Source: Flavobacteriales bacterium (lineage in GTDB: Bacteria; Bacteroidota; Bacteroidia; Flavobacteriales; Weeksellaceae). From it: a stretch of 64,000 nt of DNA. Made by a program: the position numbers and the translations under genes. Positions 1 through 8,790 of this stretch are shown here, in pieces. The notes under the pieces are model-generated. The model worked only from the letters and a program-made list of their open reading frames with translations, was not told the DNA's origin and did no database searches. Each line of letters opens with the position of its first letter. Within the stretch, counting starts at the first letter, position 1. The stretch lies in contig JACJZS010000005.1 in the NCBI GenBank assembly GCA_020635515.1, positions 1 through 64,000 on the forward strand, in the 5' to 3' direction.

Positions 1-2062
1 CTTGAGATTCTTCGTCTAGCATTTCGTTGATGTAGTAGTCGATGTTGAGTTTAGTTCCGTTATAAACGATTCGTTCCATTTCGGAAATTAATTCGTCCAT
101 AGAAAGGTTTTTATTGCTGGCAATATCTTCCAAATCTATTTTTCTATCGGTGCTTTGTATAATGAAAACTTTATGACTAGACTTATTAGCTACTTGTTTT
201 ATTACCAAATCATCAGGACGAATAATGTCGTTGTCTTCTACGTATTTTTCTATGTAGCTTACGAATTCTTTTCCAAATTTTTTTGCTTTACTTTCACTTA
301 CACCAAAACAATTGCACAGTTCTTCTAATGAGCAAGGATAATTAGATGCCATATCTTCTAAGCTCGGTTCTTGAAAGACTGCAAAAGGAGGAATATCTAG
401 CTTTTTAGCTATTTTTTTTCGTAAATCGAGTAGGTTTTTTAGTAGAGTTTCATCGGTTGTTCCGCTGGCTTTGCTGGGAACAGAAGTTCCTTGGTCTTCC
501 ATTAGTTTTTCAAAATCAACATCTTCCGTTATTTGGAATAACCCTTTTTTTGGTATGTAGTTAGCTCCTTTTTCTTTGAGTTTTAATACTCCATAGGTTT
601 CTATGTCTTTGTGTACATAGTTGTTAACAATAGCTTGGCGAATTACCGATTTCCAAAAATTATCGGATTCATCTTTTCCGATGCCAAAAAACGGCTCGAG
701 TTCTAGCTTATTTGATTTAGTAATGGAATTTTGTTTCCCCGTAAGGACGAATATTAAATCTTTCCAACGCAGATTTTCTTTTGTGTTTTTAATTACATCT
801 AAAAGAATTTTTAATTCCTGCGAAGCATCTATAAGTTTTTTAGGATTTCTAGAATTATCGTCCATATCAGCTCCAATTCCATTTTTTTCGTCGAATTGTT
901 CGCCAAAATAATGAAGCAAATACTTCCTTCTAGACATCGACGTTTCGGCATAACCAACAACCTCGTTTAGTAGTTGTAATCCAACTTCACGTTCAGATAC
1001 ATTTTTTGCAGAAAGGAACTTTTCGAGCTTTTCAATATCTTTATAATCGTAGAAAGCTAAACAATGCCCTTCTCCTCCGTCACGTCCTGCTCGTCCTGTT
1101 TCTTGATAGTAGCTTTCCAAACTTTTAGGCATATCATAATGGATTACATACCGAACATCGGGTTTATCTATTCCCATTCCAAAGGCAATGGTTGCTACAA
1201 TTACATGAATCTCTTCTTTTAAGAATTTATCTTGATTTCCGCTTCTAGTTTTAGCATCGAGTCCTGCATGGTACGGCTGTGCATTTATTCCATTTACTTG
1301 TAGGAACTGAGCAATTTCTTCTACTTTTTTTCGGCTTAAACAGTATATAATTCCTGATTTTTCGTTGCGGTCTTTTATGAATTTTATAAGTTGTTTTTCA
1401 ATATTGATTTTTGGACGAACTTCGTAGAAAAGGTTTTCGCGATTAAAGGAATCTTTATACACGATGGAATCACTCATTCCTAAATTCTTTCTTATATCTT
1501 CTTGAACTTTAGGTGTTGCTGTAGCGGTAAGTGCAATGATAGGAGAATCGTCTATTTGTGATATAATGTTTCTCAAGTTACGGTATTCAGGACGAAAATC
1601 GTGTCCCCACTCCGAAATGCAATGAGCTTCATCAATTGCAAAAAGAGAAATCTTGATGTTTTTAAAAAAGTCTATATACTCTTCTTTCGTTAATGATTCG
1701 GGAGCTACATAGAGAAGTTTTGTTTTTCCAGAAGTAATGTCAGACATTACTTGTTTTGTTTCTGTTTTGTTTAATGAAGAGTTGAGTACATGAGCAGTTG
1801 CATCGCAAGAAGAATTGGCACGTATAGCATCAACTTGATTTTTCATTAAAGCAATCAGTGGAGAAATAACAATAGCAGTTCCTTCAGAAATTAGAGCAGG
1901 AAGCTGATAGCATAATGATTTCCCTCCGCCTGTAGGCATCAGTACAAATACATTTTTTCCGTTTAAAATATCTTTAATTATTTCTTCTTGTCTTCCTCTA
2001 AACGTATTGAAACCGAAATATTTTTTTAAAGAAGTGGTTAAATTATCTGTCAAAACGTCCAT
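1..2062 (-). CDS. recQ: ATP-dependent DNA helicase RecQ (3' end cut by the window)
   Basis: A 3'-5' DNA helicase of recombination and fork repair. Reading down from the ATG at 2062-2060, about 687 codons are present and the last residues lie beyond the window edge. The Walker A motif MPTGGGKS sits near residues 42-49, a DEAH box followed by CISEWGHDFRPEYR near residue 141, and motif VI QETGRAGRDG at about 1085-1120. After motif VI comes RRKYLLHYFGE, where other RecQ proteins start a Cys4 zinc site; here the usual cysteines are absent (GADMDDN), as I recall for the long Bacteroidota RecQ type. An HRDC-like segment (LLDLRKKIAKKLD) and a C-terminal helix-turn-helix region follow. The gene is divergent from kdsD across a short spacer. 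The only plus-strand ORF inside it, at 621-911, is a shadow. Confidence 0.95.
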   Translation of the reverse strand, partial: MDVLTDNLTTSLKKYFGFNTFRGRQEEIIKDILNGKNVFVLMPTGGGKSLCYQLPALISEGTAIVISPLIALMKNQVDAIRANSSCDATAHVLNSSLNKTETKQVMSDITSGKTKLLYVAPESLTKEEYIDFFKNIKISLFAIDEAHCISEWGHDFRPEYRNLRNIISQIDDSPIIALTATATPKVQEDIRKNLGMSDSIVYKDSFNRENLFYEVRPKINIEKQLIKFIKDRNEKSGIIYCLSRKKVEEIAQFLQVNGINAQPYHAGLDAKTRSGNQDKFLKEEIHVIVATIAFGMGIDKPDVRYVIHYDMPKSLESYYQETGRAGRDGGEGHCLAFYDYKDIEKLEKFLSAKNVSEREVGLQLLNEVVGYAETSMSRRKYLLHYFGEQFDEKNGIGADMDDNSRNPKKLIDASQELKILLDVIKNTKENLRWKDLIFVLTGKQNSITKSNKLELEPFFGIGKDESDNFWKSVIRQAIVNNYVHKDIETYGVLKLKEKGANYIPKKGLFQITEDVDFEKLMEDQGTSVPSKASGTTDETLLKNLLDLRKKIAKKLDIPPFAVFQEPSLEDMASNYPCSLEELCNCFGVSESKAKKFGKEFVSYIEKYVEDNDIIRPDDLVIKQVANKSSHKVFIIQSTDRKIDLEDIASNKNLSMDELISEMERIVYNGTKLNIDYYINEMLDEESQ

Positions 2063-2078
2063 ACTCAATATTTCTTTC

Positions 2079-2086
2079 TATTTTTG
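2079..2086 (+). promoter_or_regulatory. Bacteroidota -7 box for kdsD
   Basis: TATTTTTG fits the TAnnTTTG -7 consensus. It lies about 44 bases before the TTG start chosen for kdsD and downstream of the divergent recQ start. No convincing -33 TTG is seen at the right spacing. Confidence 0.45.
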
Positions 2087-2129
2087 TAATCGTAAAGATA
2101 ACTTAATAAACGATAAAATCAAATTAAAA

Positions 2130-3095
2130 TTGGAATCAAATACTATTTTATCCGAATGCAGGAGAACGATTTCTCTGGAAATAGAGCAGTTAGAAAAACT
2201 TTTAGAGAGAATAGATGAAAGGTATTCTTTAGCTGTGAGTAAAATTTATGAGAGTAAAGGGAAGTTGGTCGTGGTAGGAGTAGGGAAGAGTGCACATATA
2301 GCAAATAAAATTGTGGCAACTATGAATTCTACAGGGACTCCATCGCAGTTTTTGCATGCAACCGAAGCTGTTCATGGAGATTTAGGATTGCTCAAAAAAG
2401 AAGACATAGCATTATGTATATCTAATTCAGGTAATTCTCCCGAGATACAAAATGTGGTTCCTTATTTGGTTAAGAATTCTTCTTTTTTAATAGGAATGAC
2501 AGGGAATTTATCTAGCTTTTTAGCACAGCACGCTCATGTGGTATTAGATTCGTCGGTTACCCAAGAAGCGTGTCCTAATAATTTAGCTCCTACTACAAGT
2601 ACTACAGTTCAGATTGCGATAGGAGATGCATTAGCAGTAGCTCTTATGAATTTAAGGGATTTTAAAGAGGTAGACTTTGCGGAGTATCATCCAGGAGGAG
2701 CATTAGGAAAAAATCTTTTGTGGAGTGTAGAGCAGATAGTTAATTTATCTGACAAACCGTTTGTTTATACGACCTCTACAGTTAAGGAAATTATATCTTC
2801 GCTTGTGGTTTCTAAATCAGGTATTACCGTTGTTTTAGATGAAAATAAAGTGATACAAGGAGTAATTACTGATGGAGATTTAAGGAGAATGTTGGCGGAT
2901 TATGAAGATTATTCTATGCTTTTAGCAAAAGATATCATGTCTGAGAATCCTAAGGTTATTGATAAAAATGAATTAGCAAAAACGGCTTATGATTTATTAC
3001 ACAAATACGATATAGGTCAGTTGGTGGTGGTAGACGGAAAAAGCTATTATGGCATACTGGATATTCATCAACTGTTAGAGCAAGGAATTGGTTGA
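2130..3095 (+). CDS. kdsD: D-arabinose-5-phosphate isomerase, KpsF/GutQ family
   Basis: Interconverts ribulose 5-phosphate and arabinose 5-phosphate, the first step towards Kdo for lipopolysaccharide, in the cytosol. An N-terminal SIS sugar-isomerase domain shows VGVGKSAHIANK, the conserved HGDLG, SNSGNSPE and EACPNNLAPTTSTT; two CBS domains follow (TDGDLRR in the first, the second ending at the C-terminus). An open frame runs back to 2007, but that reading overlaps recQ and the -7 box. The protein aligns with family N-termini from LESNTILSE, so I take the TTG at 2130 as the start (321 aa, close to the 328 of E. coli KdsD). The function call is firm, the start less so. Confidence 0.9.
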   Translation: MESNTILSECRRTISLEIEQLEKLLERIDERYSLAVSKIYESKGKLVVVGVGKSAHIANKIVATMNSTGTPSQFLHATEAVHGDLGLLKKEDIALCISNSGNSPEIQNVVPYLVKNSSFLIGMTGNLSSFLAQHAHVVLDSSVTQEACPNNLAPTTSTTVQIAIGDALAVALMNLRDFKEVDFAEYHPGGALGKNLLWSVEQIVNLSDKPFVYTTSTVKEIISSLVVSKSGITVVLDENKVIQGVITDGDLRRMLADYEDYSMLLAKDIMSENPKVIDKNELAKTAYDLLHKYDIGQLVVVDGKSYYGILDIHQLLEQGIG

Positions 3096-3130
3096 TTTAT
3101 GGTTAGCATAAATTATTTCCACCAAATACT

Positions 3131-3160
3131 TTTGTAAATACAAATTAAATCGTAAATTTG
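3131..3160 (+). promoter_or_regulatory. Promoter of the rplM-rpsI operon
   Basis: A TTTG at 3131-3134 and TAAATTTG at 3153-3160 are separated by 18 bases, an excellent match to the Bacteroidota -33/-7 promoter. The start codon of rplM follows 45 bases later. Confidence 0.75.
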
Positions 3161-3205
3161 CACGCTAAATATATGGTTTAGAATCAAACATACTAAATTT
3201 TAAAA

Positions 3206-3661
3206 GTGAATACATTAAGTTACAAAACAGTATCAGCAAACAAAGCTACTGCAAATAAAGAATGGGTTGTGGTAGATGCGGAAAGACAGACGTTGGGTAG
3301 ATTGGCATCGAAAGTTGCTATACTACTAAGAGGGAAGCACAAACCAAATTATACTCCTCATGTAGATTGTGGAGATAATGTTATTGTGCTAAATGCAGAC
3401 AAAATTCAATTGTCTGGAAATAAGTTAGAAGACAAAGAGTACATATGGCATACAGGATATCCTGGAGGTCAGAAAAGATTGAGTGCTCAAGATGTTTTAA
3501 AGAAAAAACCTTTACGTGTTACAGAAAATGCTGTAAAAGGAATGTTGCCTAAAAACAAATTAGGTAGACAATTGTTCAAAAATCTTTATTTATATGAAGG
3601 TGCAGAGCATAATCATGAAGCACAAAAACCAAAACAAATTAATATCAACGAATTTTATTAA
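3206..3661 (+). CDS. rplM: Large ribosomal subunit protein uL13
   Basis: Early-assembling 23S rRNA binding protein of the large subunit. 151 aa, the normal length for this phylum. Diagnostic segments are the N-terminal NKEWVVVDAE, TLGRLASKVA, HVDCGDNVIV, YIWHTGYPGG and the motif VKGMLPKNKLG. Translation starts at a GTG (3206), supported by the family N-terminus MNTLSYKTVSANKAT and by a perfect promoter upstream. rpsI begins 5 bases after the stop, the classic L13-S9 pair. Confidence 0.97.
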   Translation: MNTLSYKTVSANKATANKEWVVVDAERQTLGRLASKVAILLRGKHKPNYTPHVDCGDNVIVLNADKIQLSGNKLEDKEYIWHTGYPGGQKRLSAQDVLKKKPLRVTENAVKGMLPKNKLGRQLFKNLYLYEGAEHNHEAQKPKQININEFY

Positions 3662-3666
3662 AATTT

Positions 3667-4053
3667 ATGGCGATAACTCACAAAACAGGAAGAAGAAAAA
3701 ACTCAGTTGCTAGAGTTTACTTAAAAGAAGGGAATGGGAATATTACTATTAATGGTAAAGAAGCCAAAGTATATTTTCCAACAGATGTATTGCAGTACAA
3801 ACTACAGCAAGCATTTTTATTAACTAATACCACTGGTCAGTTCGATGTAAACGTAAATGTTTTCGGAGGAGGAACAACTGGTCAAGTAGAAGCAATTCGT
3901 CTTGCTATAGCAAAAGCTTTAGTTTCATTAAACGAAGAAAATAAAGCAGTATTGAAACCTCAAGGATTGCTTACTAGAGATTCTAGAATGGTGGAAAGAA
4001 AGAAATTTGGACAGAAAAAAGCAAGAAAGAGATTTCAGTTCTCAAAACGTTAA
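3667..4053 (+). CDS. rpsI: Small ribosomal subunit protein uS9
   Basis: Protein of the 30S head whose C-terminal tail reaches the P-site tRNA. 128 aa. It has the N-terminal HKTGRRKNSVARVYLKEG, the core GGGTTGQVEAIRLAIAKAL, and the very basic tail KKFGQKKARKRFQFSKR ending in the conserved Lys-Arg. It is the second gene of the rplM operon, 5 bases behind it. Confidence 0.98.
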   Translation: MAITHKTGRRKNSVARVYLKEGNGNITINGKEAKVYFPTDVLQYKLQQAFLLTNTTGQFDVNVNVFGGGTTGQVEAIRLAIAKALVSLNEENKAVLKPQGLLTRDSRMVERKKFGQKKARKRFQFSKR

Positions 4054-4071
4054 TTCAATTTATTATTATTT

Positions 4072-4145
4072 GCCCGAGATGTTTAGCATCCAAACTTTTA
4101 AGGCGAATTTATATGACCACTTAAAAGTTGCTTGATACAATCGGA
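4072..4145 (+). promoter_or_regulatory. Structured leader before rpsB-tsf (putative autoregulatory RNA)
   Basis: The 114-base gap between rpsI and rpsB folds on paper into a compact structure. CCGA (4074-4077) can pair with UCGG (4141-4144) to close it. Inside are a short hairpin GATG/CATC (4078-4081 with 4087-4090) and a perfect 10-bp stem AACTTTTAAG/CTTAAAAGTT (4093-4102 with 4120-4129) around a 17-base loop. There is no T-run, so it is not a terminator. In E. coli, S2 represses rpsB-tsf by binding its leader; by analogy this may be an S2-binding site. The stems are seen directly; the function is inferred. Confidence 0.55.
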
Positions 4146-4167
4146 ACGTAAACAAAAAAACAAAAAA

Positions 4168-4959
4168 ATGGCAAAAGCAAACGTAAAAGACCTATTAGAT
4201 GCAGGAGTGCACTTTGGTCACTTAACAAGAAAATGGAATCCAAATATGGCTCCTTATATTTTTATGGAGAAAAATGGGATTCACATCATAGACTTACACA
4301 AGACAGCAGTAAAATTAGAAGAAGCTTCATCTTCTCTAAATAAAATAGCTGCTTCTGGTAGAAAAGTATTATTTGTAGCAACAAAAAAACAAGCGAAAGA
4401 CATAGTTGCAAGACATGCAGAATCTATAAATATGCCATACATTACAGAAAGATGGCCAGGAGGAATGCTTACTAACTTTGTAACTATTCGTAAAGCAGTT
4501 AAAAAGATGAATTCTATCGATCGTATGAAGAAAGATGGAACCTTTGAAACGCTATCTAAAAAAGAAAGATTACAAATCGACCGATTAAGAGCAAACTTAG
4601 AAAAGAACTTAGGTTCTATCTCTGATATGACAAGACTTCCATCGGCGGTATTTGTAGTAGATATATTAAAAGAACACATAGCTGTAGAAGAAGCTCAGAA
4701 ATTAGGAATTCCTGTTTTTGCAATGGTGGATACAAACTCTGATCCACGTAAAGTTGATTTCCCTATACCTTCTAATGATGACGCTTCTAAATCTATAGAT
4801 TTAGTGTTAGGTTTTATAGCAAATTCAATAAAAGAAGGTCTTTCTACTCGTAAAGCGGATAAAGAAAAAACTAAAAAAGAAGGAGGAAAGGATAATCCAG
4901 CTGAAGTTACAGTAGAAGATTTTGAAAATAGAGAAAGAGAAGAGTCTTTTGAAGAATAA
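4168..4959 (+). CDS. rpsB: Small ribosomal subunit protein uS2
   Basis: 30S subunit protein bound late in assembly near S1. The family N-terminus KANVKDLLDAGVHFGH starts right after ATG 4168, so this start is preferred to the upstream in-frame codon at 4132, which would lie inside the leader structure. 263 aa. Typical segments: RKWNPNMAPYIF, the lysine-rich KKQAKD, ERWPGGMLTNF, and VVDILKEHIAVEEAQKLGIP. The acidic, lysine-rich tail after residue 230 is normal for this phylum. Followed by tsf after 43 bases, the conserved S2-EF-Ts pair. Confidence 0.97.
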   Translation: MAKANVKDLLDAGVHFGHLTRKWNPNMAPYIFMEKNGIHIIDLHKTAVKLEEASSSLNKIAASGRKVLFVATKKQAKDIVARHAESINMPYITERWPGGMLTNFVTIRKAVKKMNSIDRMKKDGTFETLSKKERLQIDRLRANLEKNLGSISDMTRLPSAVFVVDILKEHIAVEEAQKLGIPVFAMVDTNSDPRKVDFPIPSNDDASKSIDLVLGFIANSIKEGLSTRKADKEKTKKEGGKDNPAEVTVEDFENREREESFEE

Positions 4960-5002
4960 AAATACTCTGAATTTTATTTCAACCTTAATATAAAATTATA
5001 AA

Positions 5003-5827
5003 ATGGCAAGTATCAAAGCTGCAGATGTAGCAAAATTAAGAAATATGACTGGTGCTGGAATGATGGATTCAAAGAAGGCATTAGTAGAAGCAGAAGGAGA
5101 TTTCGAAAAAGCAATAGAAATCTTAAGAAAAAAAGGTCAGAAAGTGGCTGCAAATCGTGCTGATAGAGATTCTTCTGAAGGTGCGGTTATCGCAAAAGTA
5201 AATAAAGACGAAAGTAAGGGAGTTGTTATCACTCTAAACTGCGAAACAGACTTTGTTGCTAAAAATGAAGATTTCGTAAAATTAGCTCATGGTTTAGCTG
5301 AATTAGCTTTAGAATATGATTCTAAAGAAGAATTCCTAAAAGCAGAATATGCAGGATTACCAGTTTCTGAAAAATTAGTAGAACAAACAGGTGTAATAGG
5401 AGAGAAAATAGAAATTAATGAATTCAAAACATTAAAAGCTCCTTTTGTTGGTTCTTATATTCATGCAGGGAACAAAATAGCATCGTTAGTAGGTTTGTCT
5501 GAAAATGTAGACGGAGCTCAAGAAGCAGCAAAATCTGTTTCTATGCAAGTAGCAGCAATGAATCCTATCGCTCTTAACGAAGACTCTGTAGGTGCAGATG
5601 TTATCGAAAAAGAATTGGAAATTGCTAAAGATATTCTTAGGAAAGAAGGTAAACCTGAAAATATGATAGAAAATATTGCAAAAGGTAAACTAAATAAATT
5701 CTTTAAAGACAATACTTTAGTACACCAAAATTTCATCATGGAAGATAAAATTTCTGTGAAAGAATATTTAAAATCAGTAGATAACAACTTAGAAGTTGTT
5801 TCTTTTGAAAGAGTAAGTTTGTCTTAA
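5003..5827 (+). CDS. tsf: Translation elongation factor Ts
   Basis: Guanine nucleotide exchange factor for EF-Tu. 274 aa, normal length. The N-terminal UBA-like domain shows VAKLRNMTGAGMMDSKKAL, the core has the CETDFVAKN segment, and the C-terminal part ends in SVKEYLK. Last gene of the ribosomal cluster, followed at once by a strong bidirectional terminator. Confidence 0.97.
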   Translation: MASIKAADVAKLRNMTGAGMMDSKKALVEAEGDFEKAIEILRKKGQKVAANRADRDSSEGAVIAKVNKDESKGVVITLNCETDFVAKNEDFVKLAHGLAELALEYDSKEEFLKAEYAGLPVSEKLVEQTGVIGEKIEINEFKTLKAPFVGSYIHAGNKIASLVGLSENVDGAQEAAKSVSMQVAAMNPIALNEDSVGADVIEKELEIAKDILRKEGKPENMIENIAKGKLNKFFKDNTLVHQNFIMEDKISVKEYLKSVDNNLEVVSFERVSLS

Positions 5828-5848
5828 TACCAATTAGCCAAATATTAA

Positions 5849-5886
5849 ATAAAAAAAACGTTTCACACAAGTGAAACGTTTTTTTA
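5849..5886. terminator. Bidirectional rho-independent terminator, tsf / rhodanese
   Basis: A perfect 10-bp stem AACGTTTCAC/GTGAAACGTT (5857-5866 with 5871-5880) with loop ACAA, an A-run before and a T-run after. It serves tsf on the plus strand and the sulfur operon ending at 5903 on the minus strand. Confidence 0.9.
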
Positions 5887-5902
5887 TGGTATATATTTAG
5901 GT

Positions 5903-6208
5903 TTAGTTTATTTTTCGTTGAAGTGAACTCCACGAACCTCCATTATAACATTCTATTTGAGCAGAATTTAAAATCTGTTTTGCAACTCTACTTCGCATTC
6001 CTGATTGACAAATTGTAATTACTTTTTTGTTTTTTAACGTGTTGATTTTATTCTTTAATGAATCCAAAGGAATGTTAACAGAACCTTTGATGTTTCCACT
6101 TTTGAATTCAGAAGGAGTGCGTACATCAACGATAATCGCACCACTGTTAATTAATTCTTTGTAATCTGTTTCGCTTTTCTTTCCAAAAAGAAGTGATAAA
6201 ATTCCCAT
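5903..6208 (-). CDS. Single-domain rhodanese sulfurtransferase
   Basis: Small cytosolic rhodanese-like protein, 101 aa, one domain. The DVRTPSEFKSGNIKGSVNIP segment is typical, and the active-site loop CQSGMRSRVA carries the catalytic Cys that forms a persulfide. Last gene of a four-gene operon (ArsR repressor, TauE-like permease, MBL-rhodanese, this gene), 23 bases behind its neighbour. Context suggests it handles sulfane sulfur with the MBL-rhodanese protein; the exact acceptor is unknown. Confidence 0.9.
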   Translation of the reverse strand: MGILSLLFGKKSETDYKELINSGAIIVDVRTPSEFKSGNIKGSVNIPLDSLKNKINTLKNKKVITICQSGMRSRVAKQILNSAQIECYNGGSWSSLQRKIN

Positions 6209-6231
6209 AAATATTGTTTTTTGTAGTTAAA

Positions 6232-7647
6232 TTATAACATAGTTGACGGACAAACGTAATTGCTGATTTCAAATAAATTACTTTCTTTTAAACTTTTGAA
6301 ACCACCTTTGATGTCTATAAGGTTATCGTATCCTCTGGCTTTTAGAATCGAAATAAAAATCATAGAACGGTATCCACCACCACAGTGTACAAAATATTTT
6401 TTATTTTTATCTACCAGTTGCATACTATCATTTACAAAGTCTAAAGGAGCATTTACGGTACCAATAACGTGTTCACTGTAGTTTTCACTTTTCTTCCTCA
6501 CATCTAACAATTCGCCTTCTGCTTTTCTTTTTGCGTATTCTTCTACAGAAATAGATTCTATACTTTCGGTTTCTTTACCAGCTTTTTTCCAAGAGTCAAT
6601 CCCGCCATTTAAAAATCCAAGACTGTTGTCGTATCCAACTCGTGAAAGTCGAGTAACTGCTTCTTCTTCTCTTCCTTGGTCGGCAATAATTAAAATTTCT
6701 TGTTTTATATCAGGAATCAAAGTTCCTACCCAAGGAGCAAAGCTTCCATCTAATCCAATGAAAATAGAGTTTGGAATGTGTTCTTTTGCAAAATCTTGTT
6801 CGGTTCTTGTATCAATAATTAAGGTATCGTGATTGTTTGCTATTTCTTCAAATTCCTGAGGAGAAAGCGGATGAGTTCCTCGTTTTAATACATTGTCAAT
6901 AGAATCGTATCCTTGAATGTTCATCATTACATTTTCTGGAAAATAAGCAGGTGGAGGCATTAATCCATCAGTAACTTTTTCTATGAACTCTTCTCTGCTT
7001 AATGATAAATCCAAAGCATAGTTTGTTTTCTTTTGATTTCCAAGAGTATCAGATGTTTCTTTGCTCATATTTTTTCCGCAAGCACTTCCAGCTCCATGTG
7101 CAGGATAAACGATTAAATCATCATCTAAAGGAATGATTTTATTTCTAAGAGAATCGTATAAATGACTAGCAAGTTTTTCTTGCGTTAAGTCTGAAGCGAT
7201 TTTTTGAGCCAAATCGGGTCGACCAACATCTCCTATAAACAAAGTATCTCCCGTAAATATAGCATTCTGTTTCCCATTTTCATCTAATAAAAGATAGCAA
7301 GTGCTTTCCATAGTATGTCCTGGAGTGTGAATAACTTTTAATGTGATTTTTCCTAATTGAAATTCTTGACTGTCTTTTGCAATAATTGCATCGAATCCTA
7401 CATGAGTATCCGTAGGACCAAAAATAATTTTAGCTCCTGTTTTTTTTGCTAAATCTTGATGTCCTGAAACAAAATCTGCATGGAAATGAGTTTCGAAAAT
7501 ATATTTGATTTTAGCATTGTTTTTTTCTGCAAAATCAATGTATGGTTGTACCTCTCTTAGAGGGTCTATTATAGCTACTTCGCCTTTGCTTTCTATATAG
7601 TAAGCACCTTGAGCTAAGCAACCAGTATAAATTTGTTCTACTTTCAT
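6232..7647 (-). CDS. MBL-fold hydrolase fused to two rhodanese domains (persulfide dioxygenase-like)
   Basis: 471 aa. Residues 1 to about 240 form a metallo-beta-lactamase domain of the ETHE1/persulfide dioxygenase branch: THFHADFVSG (the second-site His replaced by Phe, as in many of these fusions), HTPGHTMES, TGDTLFIGDVGRPDLA and VYPAHGAGSACG. A first rhodanese domain (about 260-355) has IADQGREEEA where the catalytic Cys loop should be and so looks inactive. The second (about 365-460) has VHCGGGYRSM with the Cys intact. The likely role is oxidation or transfer of persulfide sulfur to sulfite and thiosulfate. It lies between the permease and the small rhodanese in the same operon. Domain calls are firm; the reaction is by family. 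Confidence 0.9.
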   Translation of the reverse strand: MKVEQIYTGCLAQGAYYIESKGEVAIIDPLREVQPYIDFAEKNNAKIKYIFETHFHADFVSGHQDLAKKTGAKIIFGPTDTHVGFDAIIAKDSQEFQLGKITLKVIHTPGHTMESTCYLLLDENGKQNAIFTGDTLFIGDVGRPDLAQKIASDLTQEKLASHLYDSLRNKIIPLDDDLIVYPAHGAGSACGKNMSKETSDTLGNQKKTNYALDLSLSREEFIEKVTDGLMPPPAYFPENVMMNIQGYDSIDNVLKRGTHPLSPQEFEEIANNHDTLIIDTRTEQDFAKEHIPNSIFIGLDGSFAPWVGTLIPDIKQEILIIADQGREEEAVTRLSRVGYDNSLGFLNGGIDSWKKAGKETESIESISVEEYAKRKAEGELLDVRKKSENYSEHVIGTVNAPLDFVNDSMQLVDKNKKYFVHCGGGYRSMIFISILKARGYDNLIDIKGGFKSLKESNLFEISNYVCPSTML

Positions 7648-7667
7648 TGTATTGTTATTTTTTTGTG

Positions 7668-8471
7668 TTATATAAATTTTTCTAGTAAAATAAAACTTGC
7701 CATTAACAGTATAAATATTCCAAAACCAACTTTTAGATTACTTCCTTTTATGAATCTAGAAGCATACGTTCCGATAAAAATACCTAGTAAGGAAATCGTT
7801 GAAAATAAAACTAAATAATTCCAATCTACATTTTCGGTATTTATATGAAAAAATATTCCTGTTAGTGAGTTTATAAGTATAATTAGTAAAGAGGTTCCTA
7901 CAGCATTTTTCATCGATAAATTAAAAAATAAGACAAGAGCAGGAACGATTAAAAAACCTCCACCAGAACCAATTAACTCAGTTAAGACTCCTACAAGAAT
8001 TCCAACTATAATGCTTTTGATGAGATTATATTTAGAATTATTTTTTTTAATTATGTCATCATTAGTATTCAAACCATTTTTTATCATGAAAATAGCTGTT
8101 ATTAGCATTATAATTCCAAATAAAATCATGATAAATGTAGGTTTATCGATGTAGAAGTCAGGTGTTTCTAAAATTACTTTTGGAATCGCAGGATACACAA
8201 ATGTACTCGTAAGGTAGATTGCAATAAGCGAAGGAATGGAAAAATAGAAACCAATTTTAAAGTTTACAGTTTTGGTGAAAAGATTTTGAATGAATCCTAC
8301 CAAAGAACCACTTCCTACAATAAAAAGGGAATACGTACGTGCTAATTCAGGATTAATTTTATGAGCGTATACCATTACAGGAAGTGCCAAAATAGAACCT
8401 CCTCCTCCTGTTAATCCTAAGGAAACTCCTACCATCAATGCACCAATATATCCGAGAATATCTACTACCAT
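7668..8471 (-). CDS. TauE/SafE family membrane permease
   Basis: 267 aa, hydrophobic throughout, with about eight predicted membrane segments and two duplicated family halves. Each half begins with a glycine-rich turn: LGLTGGGGSILALPV near residue 20 and LIGSGGGFLIVPALV near residue 170. Family members export sulfite, sulfoacetate or related sulfur anions. Its place between the ArsR repressor and the persulfide dioxygenase-like gene argues for removal of sulfite made by sulfide oxidation. The stop is 20 bases before the MBL gene and it begins 3 bases after arsR, so the operon is tight. Confidence 0.9.
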   Translation of the reverse strand: MVVDILGYIGALMVGVSLGLTGGGGSILALPVMVYAHKINPELARTYSLFIVGSGSLVGFIQNLFTKTVNFKIGFYFSIPSLIAIYLTSTFVYPAIPKVILETPDFYIDKPTFIMILFGIIMLITAIFMIKNGLNTNDDIIKKNNSKYNLIKSIIVGILVGVLTELIGSGGGFLIVPALVLFFNLSMKNAVGTSLLIILINSLTGIFFHINTENVDWNYLVLFSTISLLGIFIGTYASRFIKGSNLKVGFGIFILLMASFILLEKFI

Positions 8472-8474
8472 ATT

Positions 8475-8771
8475 TTATAATTTACACTCTTGCATACATT
8501 TAAAAATCTTGCAAATATTTTCATCTACTATAGAATAGATGATATTTTTACCTTCTTTTACGGATTTTAAAAGTCCTTTGTCTTTCATTTTTATTAAGTG
8601 ATTAGAGAGTGTTGCTTGCTCACAATTACAATCAAGGTTTTTTTGAATATCGGAAACAGTCATGTTTTTGTAATGATGCAATATTTTTAGAATATCCAAT
8701 CGTACAGGATGAGCAATGGTTTTTAGTATTTCAGACATTCGCAGAATCTGACTTTCGGTTATTGTTATCAT
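8475..8771 (-). CDS. ArsR-family repressor, cysteine-rich, probably sulfur-responsive
   Basis: 98-residue winged-helix repressor: AHPVRLDILKIL, then recognition helix region CEQATLSNHLIKMKDKGLL and wing EGKNIIYSI. Cysteines lie at residues 48, 50, 87, 92 and 96. The pattern of one Cys group before the recognition helix and one in the last helix resembles the persulfide sensors SqrR and BigR rather than the metal-binding ELCVCDL box of ArsR. It is the first gene of its operon, and a palindrome lies in its own promoter, so it probably represses itself and the permease, MBL and rhodanese genes until persulfide accumulates. Sensor chemistry is inferred from residues and context. Confidence 0.85.
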   Translation of the reverse strand: MITITESQILRMSEILKTIAHPVRLDILKILHHYKNMTVSDIQKNLDCNCEQATLSNHLIKMKDKGLLKSVKEGKNIIYSIVDENICKIFKCMQECKL

Positions 8772-8790
8772 AATTGAAATAGTTACAATG

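Noticed and set aside
621..911. Plus-strand ORF of 96 codons in recQ
   Set aside because: It lies antisense to a clear helicase reading frame and has no recognisable features.
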